Part shown: positions 17,915 through 25,328 of the stretch, one piece after another
How the letters are laid out: each line of letters opens with the position of its first letter
Numbering within the stretch: position 1 is the stretch's first letter
Source: Gemmatimonadaceae bacterium
GTDB taxonomy: Bacteria; Gemmatimonadota; Gemmatimonadetes; Gemmatimonadales; Gemmatimonadaceae
NCBI GenBank assembly: GCA_025927495.1
Contig: JAICLH010000010.1
Span: forward strand, 1 to 34,832
Direction: 5' to 3'
DNA length: 34,832 nucleotides
Translations under genes and position numbers: made by a program
Notes under the pieces: generated by a model
What the model was told of the DNA's origin: nothing
The model's database searches: none
The model's input: only the letters and a program-made list of their open reading frames with translations

Positions 17915-18903
17915 CGCGATCCCCAGCGCACGCGCTCGCCGCGCGTGTCGATGTGAACGAACGGTCCGTGCGCGCGGGTCGCATGATAGAGCCCGACGCC
18001 GCCGACCAGGTCGGGATGCGCCGCTTCGACGCGATCGACCGCCGCTCGAATGATGCGCGCGTCGCGCAGATTCACGCGTCCGTCGTGATTCAGATCGTCC
18101 ATCCGGCCAGACTCGTTATTGTCCACGAACACATCCGCCGCATCTCCGTACTGGTGCCGGCTGTCTCTCGCGCGGCCACCGCGCGCGCCCACGCCGAGTC
18201 GATTGTATTCCGGCGTCCGGAAGCCGGACATGATGGTCAGGTGCCGAACGCGAACGCCGTGCGCATTCAAGTCATCGATGACAAGCTCGAGCTTGTCGAC
18301 CAGATTCGGATTGAGCGCCAGGTACTTGGGCCACACATCTTCCTGATCGTGCGTGAGGAAGTCTCGCAGCTGAAAGTGCTCCGACACCCACGTGTCTTCG
18401 TTCTCCGGCGTCACTTCGATGAAGCCATCCGGATTGGCGTACATCGAGTCGCTAGAGGCGTGCCGTTCGTGCGGCCAAGTGCCAAGCCAATAGGCGCCAA
18501 TTTTTCCTTTTTGTTTGGCGGCGAACGGAACGAGCGAAATGAATGAGAGGGGCTGTGCGACTGCCGTGTCGTGCACGGTGTAAATGCCGGGGCGATCGAG
18601 CGCACTGTCGCCAAACAGCTCCTGCAGTGCGTCGATTCCGTACGAGGGATGCGACGGACTCACGAACAGGGCGCGCAGTTTCCCGCTGCGTCCGACGAGC
18701 GAGTCGAGAAACCAGAGGCCGGCTTTTGCCCGGAACGGCGCGCGTGCTGGAATCAGCGTGGCGCTCAGATCGCGCGATGTGACGGGAACGAGCGCGGCAT
18801 TGGCGCGCGGCGCGGCGCCAGCGGCCGCGACTAACGCGACTCCAGCGCCGACAACTCTCATGGCGCGTCCGAGGCGAAACGCGCCTGCATGTACACGGCT
18901 CAT
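17911..18903 (-). CDS. M15-type peptidase with calcium-loop insert, copy 1
   Basis: Protein of 330 residues, a signal peptide (hydrophobic VVGAGVALVAAAGAAP, cleavage near ANA) followed by a beta-rich region and a C-terminal M15/DUF882 peptidase domain with SGFRTPEYNR, SRHQYGDAADV and FVHIDTRG. The zinc motifs are interrupted by two overlapping calcium-type loops, DNNESGRMDDLN and the canonical DLNHDGRVNLRD. The middle part also aligns with copy 2 (GFIEVT and HFQLRDFLTHDQEDVWP), so this is a tandem duplication. ATG 18903 has Shine-Dalgarno GGGAGG at 18909-18914, five bases away and directly next to the candidate riboswitch, which probably controls it. Confidence 0.85.
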   Translation of the reverse strand: MSRVHAGAFRLGRAMRVVGAGVALVAAAGAAPRANAALVPVTSRDLSATLIPARAPFRAKAGLWFLDSLVGRSGKLRALFVSPSHPSYGIDALQELFGDSALDRPGIYTVHDTAVAQPLSFISLVPFAAKQKGKIGAYWLGTWPHERHASSDSMYANPDGFIEVTPENEDTWVSEHFQLRDFLTHDQEDVWPKYLALNPNLVDKLELVIDDLNAHGVRVRHLTIMSGFRTPEYNRLGVGARGGRARDSRHQYGDAADVFVDNNESGRMDDLNHDGRVNLRDARIIRAAVDRVEAAHPDLVGGVGLYHATRAHGPFVHIDTRGERVRWGSR

Positions 18904-18913
18904 CGGCGCCTCC

Positions 18914-18990
18914 CTGGCAACCAGACCAACGGCAACTACGCGGCCGTCTCTTGGCTTTGCGCGTCGGCTGCCACAGCCGACTTGCCTTTG
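18914..18990 (-). promoter_or_regulatory. Candidate c-di-GMP-I (GEMM)-like riboswitch
   Basis: The minus-strand leader of the M15 pair has the ordered parts of a class I c-di-GMP aptamer: GGCAAG (18986-18981), a strong hairpin GTCGGCTG-TGG-CAGCCGAC (18981-18963), the hallmark GCAAAGCC (18960-18953), a second imperfect stem (about 18951-18923), and the closing GGTTGCC (18922-18916). GGCAA can pair with TTGCC to form P1, which ends two bases from the GGGAGG ribosome site. GGCAAG can instead pair with the immediately preceding CTTGCC (18995-18990), a competing hairpin. Against it: the first loop is not GNRA, and the sequence before GGTTGCC is weakly conserved. A different GEMM-like RNA is possible. 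Confidence 0.55.
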
Positions 18991-18998
18991 GCAAGGAG

Positions 18999-19016
18999 CC
19001 CCCGTCAGAACGGGGG
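18999..19016 (-). other. Leader hairpin upstream of the aptamer
   Basis: CCCCCGT paired with ACGGGGG around a TCTG loop on the minus strand, 7 bp, just upstream of the candidate aptamer. The flanking CCTCCC (19019-19014) is complementary to the GGGAGG ribosome site at 18914-18909, so this element could take part in hiding or freeing it. That role is inference. Confidence 0.4.
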
Positions 19017-19099
19017 AGGAACTCTCCTAACCTTAGGGGGGACGCGCTTGGTAGGAAGGCGCAACCCGAGACTACAGGCCAACTTGACTGACCAAACGG

Positions 19100-19951
19100 T
19101 CAATAAATGTACACGGGCGTTCCGACCGGAACGATGCCGTACAGGTAGTCGATGTCTTCGTTGCGAAGTCGGACACAGCCATGGCTCGTGGCCTCGCCAA
19201 CCGACCTCGGTTCATCGGTGCCGTGCAATGCGTAGCCGTCGCCGAGATTGAGGCGATGGCCGCCGAGCGTCCCGCGATACTTGCGTTGATTGGTTCCGTA
19301 GGGCGGAACGATGATGTTCCCGGCCTCGATGATTTCGCGTCCCTCGCCGGACTCGTACGGCACTTCGCGCCCATCGCGGAATTTCTTCACCACGTCGTTG
19401 CCGTCCACTGTAATGACCGCACTGTCGCCGACCGGCACCTTCTGGCCGCGCTTGAGCAACACCACGCCCAGGCTCTTTTTGTCGGCGATCTCGAGGAAGT
19501 GCCAGTCGGGCGGCACCCACACCGGGCCGGCATCCTTGCTCTCGACCGTTAGGCGGCCGCGCGGCGTGTCGAACTTGTACTCGTCGCGTCCGTCCTGCTT
19601 CACCAGCGTCTTGCCGCTGCCGACCGCCACGCGCGTGGTGTAGAACACGCTGTCGCCTAACTTGTACCAGAGTCGGCGGTCGGCGATGCTCACCACGATG
19701 TACGGCTTGTCCGCGTCCGGCCCCGGGCTCGCCTCCGCCATCGCCCGTCGGAGCGAGTCCGCCGTCACGCCCGCGTCACGCCTGACCTGGTCCAGCAGGT
19801 CCCAGTTCCGGTTGAACACGATGCGGCTGATGTCCCGCTGGTAGCGCACCTGGAGCGTCGAATACAGAAACACCCCCGTCGCCGCGGCCGCGACGACCGC
19901 GAGACCCGCCAGGATGAACGCGCCGCGCGGAATCGAGCGAAGAACATTCAT
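19100..19951 (-). CDS. L,D-transpeptidase (YkuD family), active form
   Basis: Periplasmic L,D-transpeptidase of 283 residues anchored by one N-terminal membrane helix (about 13-31). The YkuD domain (about 85-283) has the complete catalytic signature: H243-G-T and S256-HGC259-VRLRNED, ending in TPVYIY. Such enzymes make 3-3 peptidoglycan cross-links or attach proteins to the stem peptide. A helical linker of about 50 residues with NRNWDLLDQVRRD separates anchor and enzyme. It lies 30 bases after a paralogue that has lost the catalytic residues. Transcribed with the SH3 gene; a weak TGACC/GGTCA hairpin overlaps the stop. Confidence 0.93.
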   Translation of the reverse strand: MNVLRSIPRGAFILAGLAVVAAAATGVFLYSTLQVRYQRDISRIVFNRNWDLLDQVRRDAGVTADSLRRAMAEASPGPDADKPYIVVSIADRRLWYKLGDSVFYTTRVAVGSGKTLVKQDGRDEYKFDTPRGRLTVESKDAGPVWVPPDWHFLEIADKKSLGVVLLKRGQKVPVGDSAVITVDGNDVVKKFRDGREVPYESGEGREIIEAGNIIVPPYGTNQRKYRGTLGGHRLNLGDGYALHGTDEPRSVGEATSHGCVRLRNEDIDYLYGIVPVGTPVYIY

Positions 19952-19981
19952 CGCGCGCTCGCCTCGCCCGTGCCGGCGCCG

Positions 19982-20743
19982 TCAGTAGAAATAAACCACC
20001 ATCCCTTTTGTCACGTTCGGCACGATCGCATCCAGGTCCTCGGCCCGGGCGCGCACGCTCCCCGGCATAGTGTACGACGAGTCATCCAGCGGCCCGTTGG
20101 CCGGGAGCGAATAGATAACCGTCCCGCCGTCCAGGACGATCGCGACGGGCCCGAGCGCCTCTCTCAGCGTCCGTTGGGCTTCCGGCGGCGCCTTGAGACC
20201 GCGATCCGTGTACACCCATTCCGGAACGCGCCACAAATCGCTGTCGCTCAGCACCGCTTGGACGGCGCGCGTCCCGCGCGGTACGGCGAGGTGCACGGTG
20301 TCCGGCGGCGTGCCGATCCGGCGTTCGGGGCCCATCCGAATGGGAATCGCGCGCAGGAGCGCGCCCTCGCGCTCGAGGTACATGCGCCCGCTGTCCACCG
20401 AGATCGCGAGGTGAATGTCCTTGCCCCACCGCGCCTGACGCCGGATGAGCTCCATCTCCATATTGAGGCGCTTCGAACGCGAGCTCATGATCGCGTCCGC
20501 ACGCTGCCGCTCGAACTCATCCATCCCCGCCCGCAGTCGCACCGTCTCCGCTTGGTAGCGCCCCCGCTTGTACACGAGCCATCCGTCGAGCGCGCAGCAG
20601 GCGACAAGGATGAGCACGATCGCCCACAGCAGACCCGGATGCTTGCGACGAAAATCGGAGAACGTCGGCTTGGGAGGGACAGGCGGCTCGCGCGGGACGA
20701 GCCGCCTAATGGACGGATCGTTCGGTGGCTGTGGCGATGTCAC
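19982..20743 (-). CDS. Degenerate L,D-transpeptidase-like pseudoenzyme
   Basis: Protein of 253 residues with a membrane helix around 42-60 (LLWAIVLILVACCALDGWLV), a coiled-coil-like stretch and a C-terminal domain whose end matches the next gene product: PGSVRARAEDLDAIVP aligns with HGCVRLRNEDIDYLYG, and GMVVYFY with TPVYIY. The catalytic Cys is Ser229, the His before it is Pro227, and the other His is replaced near Tyr211. It should therefore be catalytically inactive, perhaps a partner or regulator of the neighbour. The GTG at 20743 overlaps the TGA of the SH3 gene (GTGA). Assignment as a YkuD relative rests on this alignment by eye and the pairing. Confidence 0.7.
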   Translation of the reverse strand: MTSPQPPNDPSIRRLVPREPPVPPKPTFSDFRRKHPGLLWAIVLILVACCALDGWLVYKRGRYQAETVRLRAGMDEFERQRADAIMSSRSKRLNMEMELIRRQARWGKDIHLAISVDSGRMYLEREGALLRAIPIRMGPERRIGTPPDTVHLAVPRGTRAVQAVLSDSDLWRVPEWVYTDRGLKAPPEAQRTLREALGPVAIVLDGGTVIYSLPANGPLDDSSYTMPGSVRARAEDLDAIVPNVTKGMVVYFY

Positions 20744-21843
20744 CGGGCTGTGATGCTGAGCACGTCGAGCAACGGTACTCCTGAAGGTTCGCTGCGACCT
20801 GAACGCACGCGTGCGGTTACCGTGATTGCGGTGAGCGGATCGATGCGTTTCGCTTGATCCACCAGCGACGATGGCAGAGCCAGATACAGCAAAGAGTTCT
20901 CCTGGCCCGGTCCCCGCGCCAAAATGTACGGCTCGTCCGGCGCCATTCCCTTCCGCAGCGGGTCGGCCGTCTCTACGGCGATCTTCTGTACCACCCACCG
21001 CACCACCTGCCCGCGATATCGGTCAGGCTGCGCGCGGAGATCCGCCGCGCTGATCGTGGTGAGCACCGTGCTGTCCGACGGCCCGAGATCCTGCGCGCGC
21101 ACCCAGCCTTCCACCTGTACACGCACCCACCCGCGATCGCGCGCTACGGCGGTCACCCGCGCGCTCGAATCGATGGTGCCGAGAGTCCCGGCATCCGGGG
21201 CCGCGTAGAGCGTGGTGCGCTTCGCCAGGGCGAGCGCGGTCGCAGCCTGGGTAGCGCTGTCCGGTGTCACATCACCCTCCGCCACGGCGGTCGTGTCGCC
21301 GGACGGCTTTGTGACCGGGGGCGCCTGGCGCGCCACCGTCGTCGACGCTTTCGCCGCGCGTCGCGCACTCGATTTCTTGGGCGTCTCGCGCTTCCGTGCC
21401 GCGACGGTTGGCTCGCTCGCGTGCAGCGCGCTGGCGATCAACCAGCCGGTGCGGCGCACACGAATCCATTCGCCGCGCGTGCTGACCTTGGTGAGTCCAC
21501 TGCCATCGGCCACTAGCGCGAGAACCCGCCCCGATCGCGATGGCGTGCCGCGCAGGAACGCGCCGCCGTCGGCATGCACCGAGATCGAGTACGTCCCGCG
21601 ACGGCCGCCCACCACGCTGCGGTGTACATAGCCGTCAAGCGTCACCTTCGACCACCCGTGCTCGGTTGTAGCAGTCGACACGGAGGCGCCAGGCCGCACT
21701 TGCGCCACGGCGCTGGCGTTGGGTGCAGTGCGCAATGCGGTTTGGGACGTGACTGTCGCCTGCGCAACAAGACAGACCGGCGCGAACAGCACGCCGGCGA
21801 TCCAACTGACGTGAATCGCTGGATGGGGCGTGTGAGGGCGCAT
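20740..21843 (-). CDS. Secreted triple-SH3b cell-wall protein
   Basis: Protein of 367 residues with a signal peptide (WIAGVLFAPVCLVAQA) and three bacterial SH3-like repeats: about 33-82 (TALRTAPNASAVAQV to DGYVHRSVV), 86-140 (AFLRGTPSRSGRVLAL to RTGWLIASAL) and 210-255 (TTLYAAPDAGTLGTI to VEGWVRAQDL). A Lys/Arg/Ala-rich linker separates the second and third. A C-terminal domain of about 115 residues has no family I recognise. SH3b domains usually bind peptidoglycan. ATG 21843 is chosen because it places the signal peptide at the start and leaves room for the divergent promoters; an upstream TTG at 21900 is less likely. It is the first gene of the cell-wall operon. Confidence 0.8.
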   Translation of the reverse strand: MRPHTPHPAIHVSWIAGVLFAPVCLVAQATVTSQTALRTAPNASAVAQVRPGASVSTATTEHGWSKVTLDGYVHRSVVGGRRGTYSISVHADGGAFLRGTPSRSGRVLALVADGSGLTKVSTRGEWIRVRRTGWLIASALHASEPTVAARKRETPKKSSARRAAKASTTVARQAPPVTKPSGDTTAVAEGDVTPDSATQAATALALAKRTTLYAAPDAGTLGTIDSSARVTAVARDRGWVRVQVEGWVRAQDLGPSDSTVLTTISAADLRAQPDRYRGQVVRWVVQKIAVETADPLRKGMAPDEPYILARGPGQENSLLYLALPSSLVDQAKRIDPLTAITVTARVRSGRSEPSGVPLLDVLSITAR

Positions 21844-21848
21844 ACATT

Positions 21849-21900
21849 TTGGTCGGCGCACGGCGCGCCGCAGTATAGTCTCGAGTCTCAACACGGGCAA
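21849..21900. promoter_or_regulatory. Back-to-back promoters, SH3 gene and gpmI
   Basis: The 59-base divergent gap holds AGTATAGT (21872-21879). Rightward, TATAGT (21874-21879) has TTGGTC (21849-21854) 19 bases upstream. Leftward, TATACT (21877-21872) has TTGCCC (21900-21895) 17 bases upstream. The two -10 boxes overlap, so the promoters would compete. This is a sequence match only. Confidence 0.45.
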
Positions 21901-21902
21901 AG

Positions 21903-23477
21903 ATGGCGACAGAGGGGAAGAAGCGGCCGGTGGTGCTGATAGTCCTCGACGGTTGGGGCTATCGCGCCGAACGCGAAGGGAACGCCATCGCGATGGCCCG
22001 AACTCCCACCTGGGACGCCCTCTGGAAAGGGCATCCGCGGACGCTGCTCGAGGCCTCGGGTTTGGCCGTGGGACTGCCGCGCGGTCAGATGGGCAACAGC
22101 GAAGTTGGGCATCTCAACTTGGGTGCGGGACGGGTTGTCCCGCAAGACATTGTCCGCATCGACGCCGCTATCCAAAGCGGCGACTTTTTTCGCAACGAGG
22201 TCTTCGTCGATCTCTGTCAGGAGACCAAAAAGCGCGCCGCCACGCTGCACCTCGTTGGGCTGATCGGCTCGGGCGGCGTTCACGCGGTCGACCGACACCT
22301 GTTCGCGCTCATCGACCTCGCGTCCAAGCTCGAGGTGCCGCGCGTGGCCATCCACGCGCTGCTCGATGGCCGCGACACCATGCCCCGCTCCGCGCTGCGC
22401 TACATGGAGGAGACGCTCACGTACGCGTCGCGTAAAGCGGTGGTCGCGTCGCTGGGCGGGCGCTACTTTGGCATGGACCGCGACAAGCGATGGGACCGCA
22501 CGAAGCTCTGGTACGACGCCATGGCTCTTGGCATCGGCCCTCAGGCCGAAGATCCCGTGGCCGCCATTCGTGCCGCGTACGACCGCGGCGAGAGCGATGA
22601 GTTTGTCAAACCAGTGGTCATCGCCAAGCACGGCAAAGCCGTGGCGCCGATGCGCGATGGCGATGGCGTGATCTTCTTCAACTACCGCGCGGACCGGATG
22701 CGCCAACTGGTCCGCGCCGTCACCAATCCGGACTTCGATGCATTCGAGATCGACAAGCGGCCGAACGTGAACGCCGTGTCGATGACGATGTACGATGAGA
22801 CGTTCACGATTCCGGTCGCGTTCCCGCCGCTCGTGCTCTCGCAAATCGTCGCCGAGGTGCTGGCCGAGCACGGACGCACGCAATTCAGGACGGCGGAAAC
22901 CGAGAAGTACGCGCACGTGACGTATTTCTTCAACGGCGGCTTCGAGTCGCCCTACCGCGGTGAAGTACGCGAGCTCGTGCCGAGTCAGAAAGTGGCGACG
23001 TACGACTTGGCGCCCGAGATGAGCGCCAACCCCGTGACGGACGTGCTGTCGCGCGCCATTCGATCGCGCGACCACGATTTCATTCTCTGCAACTACGCCA
23101 ACGGCGACATGGTCGGACACACCGGCGTGATTCCGGCCGCCATCACCGCTGTCGAAACGGTGGATGCGTGCCTGGGCCGAGTGCTAACGGTGGCCGGCGA
23201 AGCCGGCGCGCGCGTCATCGTGACCGCCGATCACGGCAACTGCGAAATGATGATCGACCCCGAGACCGGCGGGCCGCACACGGCGCATACGACGAACCCG
23301 GTCCCGTTCATCATCATCGACCCCGACGGCGACCGGCCGTTGCGCGGCGGCGGCGCGTTAGGCGACGTCGGTCCGACGCTGCTCACCATGCTCGGCCTCG
23401 AGCCACCGCCCGAAATGACCGGGCGTGACTTGAGGCAAGCGCACTCGCATACCCCTCGTGCAGGAGTTCATCCGTGA
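21903..23477 (+). CDS. gpmI: Cofactor-independent phosphoglycerate mutase
   Basis: 2,3-bisphosphoglycerate-independent phosphoglycerate mutase, 524 residues, converting 3- and 2-phosphoglycerate in glycolysis and gluconeogenesis. Alkaline-phosphatase-superfamily metal motifs are intact: VLDGWGYR at the start, the nucleophile serine in GQMGNSEVGHLNLGAGR (about 62-78), HALLDGRDTMP, NYRADRMRQL, CNYANGDMVGHTG and VTADHGNCEMM. ATG 21903 lies about 20 bases past the proposed start site, with no clear Shine-Dalgarno. Its TGA overlaps the GTG of the next gene, an odd coupling of a glycolytic enzyme to an outer-membrane protein. Confidence 0.97.
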   Translation: MATEGKKRPVVLIVLDGWGYRAEREGNAIAMARTPTWDALWKGHPRTLLEASGLAVGLPRGQMGNSEVGHLNLGAGRVVPQDIVRIDAAIQSGDFFRNEVFVDLCQETKKRAATLHLVGLIGSGGVHAVDRHLFALIDLASKLEVPRVAIHALLDGRDTMPRSALRYMEETLTYASRKAVVASLGGRYFGMDRDKRWDRTKLWYDAMALGIGPQAEDPVAAIRAAYDRGESDEFVKPVVIAKHGKAVAPMRDGDGVIFFNYRADRMRQLVRAVTNPDFDAFEIDKRPNVNAVSMTMYDETFTIPVAFPPLVLSQIVAEVLAEHGRTQFRTAETEKYAHVTYFFNGGFESPYRGEVRELVPSQKVATYDLAPEMSANPVTDVLSRAIRSRDHDFILCNYANGDMVGHTGVIPAAITAVETVDACLGRVLTVAGEAGARVIVTADHGNCEMMIDPETGGPHTAHTTNPVPFIIIDPDGDRPLRGGGALGDVGPTLLTMLGLEPPPEMTGRDLRQAHSHTPRAGVHP

Positions 23478-24172
23478 CGCGTACCTGCGCGTTCGTTTCG
23501 TTGGCCGCTCTCGCCGCGTTGGCGGGGACGGCGCCGGCGCAGGTCGGCTACCCTCCGTCCGCCAGCCCGTATCAGGATTTTTCGAAGAAGCAGGAATTCA
23601 CGCTCTATAGCGGCTGGTTCACCGGCGCGACCGGGCGCGCCGGCGTCGGACCGCAAGGCGGCGCGATGCTCGGCGTGCGCTACGGACTGAAGTTAGGCGG
23701 CCCGGTCGAGTTCGTCGTGCACGCGGCGCGCGTGTTCACGCGGCGCGATGTCATCTCGCCCGGCTTGATCGGCCCGTCGCGCAACCTCGGCAATTTCTCG
23801 TTGCCGCTCTACCTGGCCGACGCCGGACTGACGTTCAACATGACCGGCGCGAAGAGTTGGCATCACCTGATCCCGACGATCGGAGTCGGCGGCGGCGTCG
23901 TCTCGGATGCCGGCACGGAGAAGGATGTCGGCGGGTTTCGCGTGGGCACCCCCTTCGCCATCACCTTCGGCGCCGGGCTTCGCTATGTGCCGGGCGGCAA
24001 CTGGTCCGTGCGCGCCGAAATTGCCGACTACATGTATCAGGCGGAGTATCCGAATTCGTATTTCGCGACGCCACAGGGCGGCAAGTCCGTGCTACCGCCA
24101 TCGTCGGCGCAGAACCAGTGGCTCCACAACGGCGCCCTCACGTTAGGCATCTCGTATCTCATCGGCCGCTGA
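23474..24172 (+). CDS. Outer-membrane beta-barrel-like protein
   Basis: Protein of 232 residues with a signal peptide (FVSLAALAALAGTAPAQ) and alternating, Gly- and aromatic-rich strands such as AMLGVRYGLKLGG, LPLYLADAGLTFNM, TFGAGLRYVPGG and the final ALTLGISYLIGR, the profile of a small 8- to 10-stranded outer-membrane barrel of the OmpA/OprF-N type. No specific family is recognised. The GTG start at 23474 overlaps the gpmI stop and has AGGAG at 23462-23466. Two TTAGGC words encode Leu-Gly pairs (23692, 24141). Function unknown; being outer membrane is an inference from the strand pattern. Confidence 0.75.
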   Translation: MTRTCAFVSLAALAALAGTAPAQVGYPPSASPYQDFSKKQEFTLYSGWFTGATGRAGVGPQGGAMLGVRYGLKLGGPVEFVVHAARVFTRRDVISPGLIGPSRNLGNFSLPLYLADAGLTFNMTGAKSWHHLIPTIGVGGGVVSDAGTEKDVGGFRVGTPFAITFGAGLRYVPGGNWSVRAEIADYMYQAEYPNSYFATPQGGKSVLPPSSAQNQWLHNGALTLGISYLIGR

Positions 24173-24188
24173 GGCCGGCTGGTCGCGC

Positions 24189-24617
24189 ATGCTCCGTTCC
24201 CTGGCCCAGCTCAGTCGTCGCGTGGAGTTCGCCGCGGCGCACCGCTACCGGCGCCCGGACTGGAGCGACGAACGCAACCGCGCTGTGTTCGGCCCGTGCG
24301 CCAATCCGAATTTTCACGGCCACGACTACACCTGCACGGTCACCGTTCGCGGCGCAATCGATGACACGACCGGGATGATCGTCGACCTCGGCGCCCTCGA
24401 TCGCATCCTGGACGACGAAATCACCTCACGCTTCGACCACCGCAACATCAACCTCGACGTGCCCGAGTTCGCCGACGGGCGTCTGGTCCCGACCGGCGAG
24501 AACATCGCACGGTTCATCTTCGAGCGCGTCGAGCCGCGGCTGCCCGCGGGCGTCGAGCTCGTCCGCGTGGATCTCGCCGAGGATGACACGCTGTCGGCGA
24601 CCGTCGAGGCGCGTTAG
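24189..24617 (+). CDS. 6-pyruvoyl-tetrahydropterin synthase/QueD family
   Basis: Tunnelling-fold pterin enzyme of 142 residues. Zinc ligands are H18 (in FAAAH) and H43-G-H45; the catalytic Cys37 sits in CANPNFHGHDY. The C-x5-HGH spacing and NPN match true 6-pyruvoyl-tetrahydropterin synthases better than QueD, which has C-x3-HGH. PTGENIARFIFERVEP, near the C-terminus, is also family-typical. Substrate would be 7,8-dihydroneopterin triphosphate, leading either to a pterin or to queuosine precursor; I cannot decide. The stop TAG (24615-24617) lies within a CGTTAGGC word. It is followed by molybdenum cofactor genes, also pterin-based. Confidence 0.85.
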   Translation: MLRSLAQLSRRVEFAAAHRYRRPDWSDERNRAVFGPCANPNFHGHDYTCTVTVRGAIDDTTGMIVDLGALDRILDDEITSRFDHRNINLDVPEFADGRLVPTGENIARFIFERVEPRLPAGVELVRVDLAEDDTLSATVEAR

Positions 24618-24674
24618 GCGCACCGTGCGCGCCGGCCGCTCGGTGCGGCGCGCTCGGGCGCAGACGGCCGAGCG

Positions 24675-25328
24675 ATGACCGCCGGCCCGTGCACCGGCGT
24701 CATCCTGGCCGGAGGACTGGCACGCCGGTATGGCGGCGCCCCGAAGGGCCTCGAACGCGTCGGCGGACGCCGCGTCATCGATCGTGTCGCACAGGCGCTC
24801 GCCGCCGCGGCCGATGACCTGCTGCTCGTCGCAAACCACCCGGACGCCGCATCCTGGCTTCCCGGCGTGCGCGTCGCCGCCGACGTGCGCCCCGGAAACG
24901 GGGGCCTCGGTGGCATTCACGCCGCGCTCATGCACGCCGCGCAACCCGTCCTCATTGTCGCGTGGGACATGCCGTTTGTTCCCGCGGCGCTGCTGGCCGC
25001 GCTGCGCACGCGGGGCGACGGCGCGGACGTCGCCGTGCCGGAAAGTGCGTCGACACGTGGTGTCGAGCCGCTGTGCGCGTATTATGATCCAGCGTGCATC
25101 GGTCCCATCGAGCGCCGGCTCGACGCAGGCGACCGCCGTGTCATCGGATTCTACGATGACGTGCGCGTGGCGAGATTGCCCGACGCCGAGGTGCGGCGCT
25201 TCGGCGACCCCGCGTTGATGTTCCTGAACGTGAACTCCCCAAACGAGCTCGTGCTCGCAGAGCGACATGCCGCACGCATCGACGACACCGCCGATGGTGG
25301 CGATCATCGGACGCAAACACCACGGTAA
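24675..25328 (+). CDS. mobA: Molybdenum cofactor guanylyltransferase MobA
   Basis: Nucleotidyltransferase of 217 residues that joins GMP to molybdopterin to make the MGD form of the cofactor. The nucleotide-binding signature LAGGLARRYGGAPKGL is near the N-terminus (about 11-26), followed by NGGLGGIHAAL, the metal-binding WDMPFVP and the C-terminal FLNVNSPNEL. Its last 62 bases overlap the mobB start at 25267 in another frame (35 bases if mobB starts at 25294). It implies that the organism makes bis-MGD-type molybdoenzymes of the DMSO-reductase family; none is in this window. A GCACCG/CGGTGC inverted repeat (24620-24646) precedes it. Confidence 0.93.
   Translation: MTAGPCTGVILAGGLARRYGGAPKGLERVGGRRVIDRVAQALAAAADDLLLVANHPDAASWLPGVRVAADVRPGNGGLGGIHAALMHAAQPVLIVAWDMPFVPAALLAALRTRGDGADVAVPESASTRGVEPLCAYYDPACIGPIERRLDAGDRRVIGFYDDVRVARLPDAEVRRFGDPALMFLNVNSPNELVLAERHAARIDDTADGGDHRTQTPR

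Noticed and set aside
19021-19045. CCTAACCTTAGGGG as a special double copy of the repeated word
   Set aside because: It has TCCTAACC and not GCCTAAC, and the inverted half does not match; treated as a chance near-match.
19089-19102. TGACC/GGTCA hairpin at the transpeptidase stop as a terminator
   Set aside because: Only five base pairs, overlapping the stop codon and without a T run.
20744-20998. Upstream extension of the pseudo-transpeptidase
   Set aside because: It overlaps the SH3 gene; the GTG at 20743 with GTGA overlap matches the window habit.
24618-24674. GCACCG/CGGTGC inverted repeat before mobA as a terminator
   Set aside because: Large GC-rich loop and no T run; inverted repeats of this length are expected by chance in such GC-rich DNA.
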